Part shown: piece by piece, positions 59,774 to 64,000 of the stretch
Layout: every line of letters begins with the position of its first letter
How positions within the stretch are numbered: position 1 is the first letter of the stretch
Assembly: GCF_001571085.1 (NCBI RefSeq)
Contig: NZ_BCTC01000004.1
Coordinates: 1-64,000, forward strand
Source: Azohydromonas lata NBRC 102462
GTDB lineage: Bacteria > Pseudomonadota > Gammaproteobacteria > Burkholderiales > Burkholderiaceae_C
DNA: 64,000 nt
Direction: 5' to 3'
Notes under the pieces: model-generated
Databases searched by the model: none
What the model saw: only the letters and a program-made list of their open reading frames with translations
Told to the model about the DNA's origin: nothing
Position numbers and translations under genes: made by a program

Positions 59774-61174
59774 ATGGCTGAATTCAAGACCTTACCCGCC
59801 GATGCGCCGGTCGCCCAGAAGCTGCTGAACTGGGTCGACAACCGCTTTCCGGCTTCCAAGCTCTACAAAGAGCACATGTCGGAGTATTACGCTCCGAAGA
59901 ATTTCAACTTCTGGTACATCTTTGGCTCGCTGGCGCTGCTGGTGCTGGTGATCCAGATCGTCACCGGCATTTTCCTGGTGATGCACTACAAGCCGGACGC
60001 GAACGTTGCCTTCGCATCCGTCGAGTACATCATGCGCGACGTGCCCTGGGGCTGGCTGGTGCGCTACATGCACTCCACCGGCGCCTCGGCCTTCTTCGTC
60101 GTGGTCTACCTGCACATGTTCCGTGGCCTGCTCTACGGTTCGTACCGCAAGCCGCGCGAGCTGGTGTGGATCTTCGGCTGCGCCATCTTCCTGTGCCTGA
60201 TGGCCGAAGCCTTCATGGGCTACCTGCTGCCCTGGGGCCAGATGAGCTACTGGGGCGCGCAGGTGATCGTGAACCTGTTCGCCGCCGTGCCCTTCGTCGG
60301 CCCGGACCTGGCGCTGCTGATCCGCGGCGACTACGTCGTGTCGGATGCCACGCTCAACCGCTTCTTCAGCTTCCACGTCATTGCCGTGCCGCTGGTGCTG
60401 CTGGGCCTGGTGGTGGCGCACATCATTGCGCTGCATGAAGTGGGCTCCAACAACCCCGACGGCGTGGAAATCAAGGCCAAGAAGGGCGCCGACGGCCACC
60501 CGCTGGACGGCATCCCCTTCCACCCGTACTACACGGTGCACGACATCTTCGGCGTGAGCATGTTCCTCATGGCCTTCAGCGCCGTGCTGTTCTTCATGCC
60601 TGAGTTTGGCGGCTACTTCCTGGAGTACAACAACTTCATCCCGGCCGACCCGCTCAAGACGCCTCCGCACATTGCCCCGGTGTGGTACTTCACGCCGTTC
60701 TACTCGATGCTGCGCGCAACGACCGACGTGATGGTCAACGTGCTGTCCGTGATCGTGGGCCTGGCCGCCGTGCTGGCCGTGCTCAAGGGCAAGCTGCCGG
60801 GCAAGGCCAAGCTGGGCGTGCTGGTGGGCGCCGTGGTGGCCGTGGTCCTGCTCAAGACCTTCGACGCCAAGTTCTGGGGCGTGGTGGTGATGGGCGGCGC
60901 CGTGATCATCCTGTTCTTCCTGCCCTGGCTGGACTGCAGCCCGGCCAAGTCGATCCGCTACCGTCCGAGCTGGCACAAGTACCTGTATGCCGTGTTCGTG
61001 GTCTTCTTCGTGGTGCTGGCCTACCTGGGCATCCAGCCGCCGTCGGAGATCGGCACCCTCGTGGCGCAGGTGGGCACGCTGTTCTACTTCGGCTTCTTCC
61101 TGCTGATGCCGTGGTGGAGCCGTGTGGGCGAATTCAAGCCGGTGCCTGATCGCGTCGTGTTCAAGGCGCATTGA
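59774..61174 (+). CDS. petB: cytochrome b of the bc1 complex
   Basis: A 466-residue integral subunit with about eight or nine hydrophobic helices. It carries haems b-L and b-H, with histidines in the HSTGASAFFVVVYLHMFRG helix and the SFHVIAVPLVLLG helix, and the PPHIAPVWYF quinone-site motif in the second half. Length is that of the long proteobacterial cytochrome b. The extended C-terminal part includes additional helices. It sits 25 bases after petA and 23 before petC. Confidence 0.97.
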   Translation: MAEFKTLPADAPVAQKLLNWVDNRFPASKLYKEHMSEYYAPKNFNFWYIFGSLALLVLVIQIVTGIFLVMHYKPDANVAFASVEYIMRDVPWGWLVRYMHSTGASAFFVVVYLHMFRGLLYGSYRKPRELVWIFGCAIFLCLMAEAFMGYLLPWGQMSYWGAQVIVNLFAAVPFVGPDLALLIRGDYVVSDATLNRFFSFHVIAVPLVLLGLVVAHIIALHEVGSNNPDGVEIKAKKGADGHPLDGIPFHPYYTVHDIFGVSMFLMAFSAVLFFMPEFGGYFLEYNNFIPADPLKTPPHIAPVWYFTPFYSMLRATTDVMVNVLSVIVGLAAVLAVLKGKLPGKAKLGVLVGAVVAVVLLKTFDAKFWGVVVMGGAVIILFFLPWLDCSPAKSIRYRPSWHKYLYAVFVVFFVVLAYLGIQPPSEIGTLVAQVGTLFYFGFFLLMPWWSRVGEFKPVPDRVVFKAH

Positions 61175-61197
61175 GGCGACAAGCCGGAGAAGCTCGA

Positions 61198-61968
61198 ATG
61201 AAAAAGTTCATCCTCTCATTGCTGGCCACCCTGGCCATGGCCACGTCCGCCTTCGCTTCCAGCGGCGGCATCGCCTGGGACAAGTTCCCCGCGGACAAGC
61301 TCAACGACATGGCCGCGCTGCAAAACGGCGCCAAGCTCTTCGTCAACTACTGCCTCAACTGCCACTCGGCGGCCTACATGCGCTACAACCGCATGCGCGA
61401 CATCGGCCTGACCGAGGAGCAGATCAAGGGCAACCTGATGTTTGCCACCGACAAGGTCGGCGACCTGATGAAGGTGTCCCTGGACGCCCGCCAGGCCAAG
61501 GAGTGGTTCGGTGCCACGCCGCCTGACCTGACCGTCATCGCGCGCTCGCGCGCCGACGGCTCCAAGGGCAGTGGTGCTGACTACCTTTACACTTACCTGC
61601 GTACCTTCTACCGCGACCCTGCCAAAGCCACCGGCTGGAACAACCTGGTTTTCCCCAGCGTGGGCATGCCCCATGTGCTGTGGGAACTGCAAGGCCAGCG
61701 CGTAGCCAAGTTCGAGGAAGAGAAGGACCCGCACGACGCCGCCAAGGTCACGCATGTGTTCAAGGGCTTCGAGCAGGTGACCCCTGGCAAGCTTGACGCC
61801 GCTGGCTACGACAGCGCCGTGGGCGACCTGGTGGCCTACCTGCAGTGGATGGGCGAGCCGGTGCAAAAGCAGCGCGTACGCCTGGGCGTGGCGGTGCTGA
61901 TCTTCCTGGGTCTGTTCACCTTCATCGCCTGGCGCTTGAACGCTGCCTACTGGAAGGACATCAAGTAA
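61198..61968 (+). CDS. petC: cytochrome c1 of the bc1 complex
   Basis: A 256-residue haem c protein. A signal peptide (1-20, ending AFA) leads into the domain whose covalent haem site is C52-LN-C55-H56. The distal Met ligand should be one of the later Met residues, probably in the PSVGMPH region. A C-terminal helix (about 225-248) anchors it in the inner membrane. It completes petABC. Start at 61198; an upstream in-frame start would precede the signal peptide. Confidence 0.96.
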   Translation: MKKFILSLLATLAMATSAFASSGGIAWDKFPADKLNDMAALQNGAKLFVNYCLNCHSAAYMRYNRMRDIGLTEEQIKGNLMFATDKVGDLMKVSLDARQAKEWFGATPPDLTVIARSRADGSKGSGADYLYTYLRTFYRDPAKATGWNNLVFPSVGMPHVLWELQGQRVAKFEEEKDPHDAAKVTHVFKGFEQVTPGKLDAAGYDSAVGDLVAYLQWMGEPVQKQRVRLGVAVLIFLGLFTFIAWRLNAAYWKDIK

Positions 61969-62006
61969 GACTGGCGTTCAGCAGGCCCTAGTGGCCGAAA
62001 AAGCCT

Positions 62007-62047
62007 GCGCAGTGGGTGGCGTTGCCGCCCACTGCGCTTCATCATTT
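62007..62047 (+). terminator. probable terminator between petC and sspA
   Basis: GCGCAGTGGG (62007-62016) pairs exactly with CCCACTGCGC (62028-62037) over an 11-base loop and is followed by TTCATCATTTT, a weak T-rich tail. It would end petABC before sspA. Confidence 0.6.
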
Positions 62048-62076
62048 TCTGAAGAGACAAACAAGGAGCCGCTTCC

Positions 62077-62694
62077 ATGATGGTGCTCTACTCCGGAACC
62101 ACCTGCCCCTACTCGCACCGCTGCCGTTTCGTGCTGTTTGAAAAGGGCATGGACTTCGAGATCCGCGACGTCGATCTCTTCGCCAAGCCTGAAGACATCG
62201 CGCTGATGAACCCGTACAACGAGGTGCCCATCCTCGTTGAACGCGATCTCATCCTGTACGAGTCGCACATCATCAACGAGTACATCGACGAGCGCTTCCC
62301 GCACCCGCAGCTGATGCCCGGCGACCCCGTGGCGCGTGCGCGCGTGCGGCTGTTCCTGCTCAACTTCGAGAAGGAGCTGTTCACGCACGTCAACGTGCTC
62401 GAAGGCCGCGGCCAAGCCGTCAAGCCCACCGACAAGCAGTTGGAGAAGGCGCGCGCCCAGATCAAGGACCGCCTCACGCAGCTCGCGCCCATCTTCGTCA
62501 AGAACAAGTACATGCTGGGCGACGACTTCTCGATGCTGGACGTGGCCATCGCCCCGCTGCTGTGGCGCCTGGACTACTACGGCATCGACATGTCCAAGAA
62601 CGCCGCACCGCTGCTCAAGTACGCCGAGCGCATCTTCTCGCGCCCGGCCTACATCGAGGCGCTGACGCCGTCCGAGAAGGTGATGCGCAAGTAA
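62077..62694 (+). CDS. sspA: stringent starvation protein A homologue (GST-like)
   Basis: A 205-residue glutathione-S-transferase-fold protein. It opens with YSGTTCPYSHRCRFVL, in thioredoxin-like position, then VPILVERDLILYESHIINEYIDERF and the helical C-terminal half. SspA associates with RNA polymerase and alters transcription during starvation in E. coli. Its place between petABC and sspB and the AAGGAG start support the name. The cysteine of CPYS is present but a glutathione-catalysing role is unlikely. Confidence 0.93.
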   Translation: MMVLYSGTTCPYSHRCRFVLFEKGMDFEIRDVDLFAKPEDIALMNPYNEVPILVERDLILYESHIINEYIDERFPHPQLMPGDPVARARVRLFLLNFEKELFTHVNVLEGRGQAVKPTDKQLEKARAQIKDRLTQLAPIFVKNKYMLGDDFSMLDVAIAPLLWRLDYYGIDMSKNAAPLLKYAERIFSRPAYIEALTPSEKVMRK

Positions 62695-62697
62695 GCC

Positions 62698-63216
62698 ATG
62701 AGCGAGGCCTCCACCGACCAGGGCTCCAGCACGCGCCCCTACCTGATCAGGGCGCTGCACGACTGGTGCACCGACAACGGCTTCACGCCCTACCTGGCGG
62801 TCTACGTGGACCGCAGCGTGCAGGTGCCGCTGGAGTACGTGAAGAACAACGAGATCGTGCTCAACATCGGTTTCGAGGCGACCTCGGGACTGAAGCTGGG
62901 CAACGAATTCATCGAGTTCAAGGCCCGCTTCGGCGGCCGTGCGCGCGAGATCGTGGTGCCGGTGGACCATGTGGTGGCCATCTATGCCCGCGAGAACGGG
63001 CAGGGCATGGCCTTCCCGGCGCCCACGGTCGCCGAGCCGCCGGCCGAGACGGCGGCGCCCGCTGCGCCGTCGCCCGCGCCGCAGGGCTTGCGCCTGGCCA
63101 CGGCCGAGCCCGAGGCCGCCGCACCGGCGCCCGTGGAAGACGACGAGGCGGCCACGCCCGAGCCGCCGCCGGAGCCGCCCACGCCGGGCCGTCCGTCGCT
63201 CAAGCGCATCAAGTGA
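62698..63216 (+). CDS. sspB: ClpXP protease adaptor SspB
   Basis: A 172-residue adaptor that delivers ssrA-tagged proteins to ClpXP. The folded substrate-binding domain covers about 1-110 (RPYLIRALHDWC, TPYLAVYVD, GLKLGNEFIEF, VPVDHVVAIYARENGQGMAF). It is followed by a long Pro/Ala/Glu-rich linker and a short C-terminal basic tail (SLKRIK), which should be the ClpX-docking peptide. It starts 3 bases after the sspA stop. Confidence 0.93.
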   Translation: MSEASTDQGSSTRPYLIRALHDWCTDNGFTPYLAVYVDRSVQVPLEYVKNNEIVLNIGFEATSGLKLGNEFIEFKARFGGRAREIVVPVDHVVAIYARENGQGMAFPAPTVAEPPAETAAPAAPSPAPQGLRLATAEPEAAAPAPVEDDEAATPEPPPEPPTPGRPSLKRIK

Positions 63217-63227
63217 AAAGGTGAAGC

Positions 63228-63253
63228 CAGCGGCGGCTAAAATGCCGCCGCTG
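63228..63253. repeat. 10-bp hairpin between sspB and tRNA-Thr
   Basis: CAGCGGCGGC (63228-63237) and GCCGCCGCTG (63244-63253) are exact reverse complements; the loop is TAAAAT. This loop is also a reasonable -10 box about 20 bases before the tRNA, so the element may be both a hairpin and part of the tRNA promoter. Confidence 0.65.
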
Positions 63254-63261
63254 TGCACCGT

Positions 63262-63337
63262 GCCGGCTTAGCTCAGTTGGTAGAGCAGCTGCCTTGTAAA
63301 CAGCAGGTCATCCGTTCGATTCGGATAGTCGGCACCA
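63262..63337 (+). tRNA. tRNA-Thr (anticodon TGT)
   Basis: The 76-base cloverleaf has the acceptor stem GCCGGCT paired with AGTCGGC (one G-T pair), D-arm GCTC-AGTTGGTA-GAGC, anticodon loop CTTGTAA (TGT), the GTTCGATTC T-arm and an encoded CCA. It is nearly identical in layout to the E. coli threonine tRNA of this anticodon. The last pair of the anticodon stem is C-A rather than a Watson-Crick pair. A terminator follows. Confidence 0.95.
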
Positions 63338-63357
63338 CCAAGCAAACTCAATGATTC

Positions 63358-63391
63358 ACGGCGCGTACCGCTTGCGGTGCGCGCCGTTTTT
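63358..63391 (+). terminator. intrinsic terminator after tRNA-Thr
   Basis: A 14-bp stem (63358-63371 with 63374-63387, one G-T pair) closes on a TT loop and continues into a run of T (63387-63391). It follows the tRNA end by about 20 bases. Confidence 0.88.
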
Positions 63392-63412
63392 CTTGGCGCG
63401 GCCGAAACCCGC

Positions 63413-63724
63413 TCAGCCCTCCAGGGGGCGCAGGTGAATGCGGATGCGCTTGTCGCCAAAGCCCGCGTCGCGCAGTTGCTGCTCCATGCGCGGCAGCAGT
63501 TGGCGCAGCTTGGCCGCGACGGCGGCGTTGGAGGCCAGCAGTGTCCAGCCTTCCTCGTCCACGGGGCCGGCGCGCAGTTGCTGGCGCAGGGCCAGGGGCA
63601 GGACGCGGGTGGCGACTTCGAAGCGCTGGTTGGAGTCGCGCAGGCGCTGCGCCAGGCGCTGCAGCGCGGCGTTTTCGTCCAGCACTTTGGACAGCGGCAG
63701 GGCGGGTGGCATGGTGGTGGCCAT
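63413..63724 (-). CDS. dciA: DciA-like protein (DUF721)
   Basis: A 103-residue protein resembling DciA, the helicase-loading partner of DnaB in bacteria that lack DnaC. The central region carries the family's Trp/Leu-rich core (WTLLASNAAVAAKLRQLLPRMEQQL). It is short and mostly basic, with no signal or membrane segment. Placement opposite secA is common in Burkholderiales. Start at 63724; an upstream in-frame ATG at 63817 would add a Pro/Arg-rich tail without conservation. Confidence 0.75.
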   Translation of the reverse strand: MATTMPPALPLSKVLDENAALQRLAQRLRDSNQRFEVATRVLPLALRQQLRAGPVDEEGWTLLASNAAVAAKLRQLLPRMEQQLRDAGFGDKRIRIHLRPLEG

Positions 63725-63890
63725 CGCCAAAGTGTAGCCACAGCGCGCAAGGCTGCCCCGCGGGCGCGGCCTTGATGCCGGGCAAGGCGGCGTCGGCCGG
63801 GCGTCACGGGGCCGCAAAGACCCGGGTGTTAAACTGCCCGGCTTGCCCGCCGCGGCGGCCCGCGGCTTTGCTCCTCTTCATTTCCACTGC

Positions 63891-64000
63891 ATGTTGCCCA
63901 AGCTCCTGACCCAGATTTTCGGCAGTCGCAACGACCGCCTCCTGAAGCAGTACCGGCGCGTGGTGGAGCAAATCAACGCCCTGGAGCCCCAGTTCGAGAA
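63891..64000 (+). CDS. secA: protein translocase ATPase SecA (5' end only)
   Basis: The first 36 codons of SecA, cut by the window edge. The N-terminus [20 protein letters not shown] followed by [13 protein letters not shown] is the classic SecA opening, whose amphipathic first helix binds the membrane. SecA drives unfolded proteins through SecYEG with ATP. It diverges from dciA with about 166 bases between; I see no clear promoter hexamers there. Confidence 0.92.
   Translation, partial: MLPKLLTQIFGSRNDRLLKQYRRVVEQINALEPQFE

Noticed and set aside
63541-63909. Plus-strand open frame over dciA into secA
   Set aside because: It is antisense to dciA and overlaps the true secA start in a different frame.

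Overview
The window is a dense, very GC-rich stretch of chromosome that looks like a betaproteobacterium of the order Burkholderiales, most likely family Comamonadaceae. That assignment is an inference from protein resemblance and gene order: a complete division and cell-wall (dcw) cluster running mraZ to ftsZ, MurD of the enlarged type, petABC followed by sspA-sspB, and dciA facing secA. I ran no database search. Apart from one small degraded secretion-gene patch and one lower-GC islet, nearly everything is housekeeping.

Layout. 1-6800: a possible gene tail, a small unknown protein, a strong hairpin, a soluble CheW-type protein with a duplicated sensor region, and a histidine kinase overlapping a periplasmic binding-protein gene. 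6895-15740: pyrC, a DUF3025-like gene, a PAS-GGDEF diguanylate cyclase, cysK, the RNase P RNA, an NAD(P)H-hydrate dehydratase, a histidine phosphatase, a thioredoxin-reductase-like flavoprotein next to a tiny CxxCxGxG protein, an exported metallo-beta-lactamase-fold protein and a small unknown protein.

15977-33721: the dcw cluster mraZ-rsmH-ftsL-ftsI-murE-murF-mraY-murD-ftsW-murG-murC-ddl-ftsQ-ftsA-ftsZ, all on the + strand and mostly joined by 1-4 base start/stop overlaps. It begins with a recognisable promoter and four MraZ-type repeats and closes with an intrinsic terminator after ftsZ; lpxC follows as its own unit. Together these genes make lipid II from UDP-MurNAc, flip and polymerise it, and build the FtsZ ring.

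34824-45755: two tiny proteins, a three-gene phospholipid cassette (CDP-alcohol phosphatidyltransferase, PlsC-like acyltransferase, CdsA-like cytidylyltransferase), ruvC and purH separated by REP-type palindromes, dusB-fis, a YqaA-like membrane protein, a broken vgrG/PAAR remnant flanked by a duplicated piece of the YqaA gene, an M32 carboxypeptidase and a lower-GC islet with one unknown gene. 45756-58457: a DmeF-like metal exporter with a DUF411 protein, argB with a nucleotidase, slmA, a PdeM-like phosphoesterase, a DUF815-like ATPase with a Nudix gene, hisI-hisE, hinT, tatABC, a DegS-like protease, a Nif3-family protein and pdxA. 58476-64000: mscL, the cytochrome bc1 operon petABC, sspA-sspB, tRNA-Thr, dciA and the start of secA, which runs off the end.

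The best leads for something new are the double-sensor soluble CheW protein, the kinase/binding-protein pair without a visible response regulator, the two unrelated inverted REP pairs about 0.6 kb apart, the MraZ operator merged with the mraZ start, the phospholipid cassette with an altered catalytic motif, and the decayed vgrG/PAAR patch.
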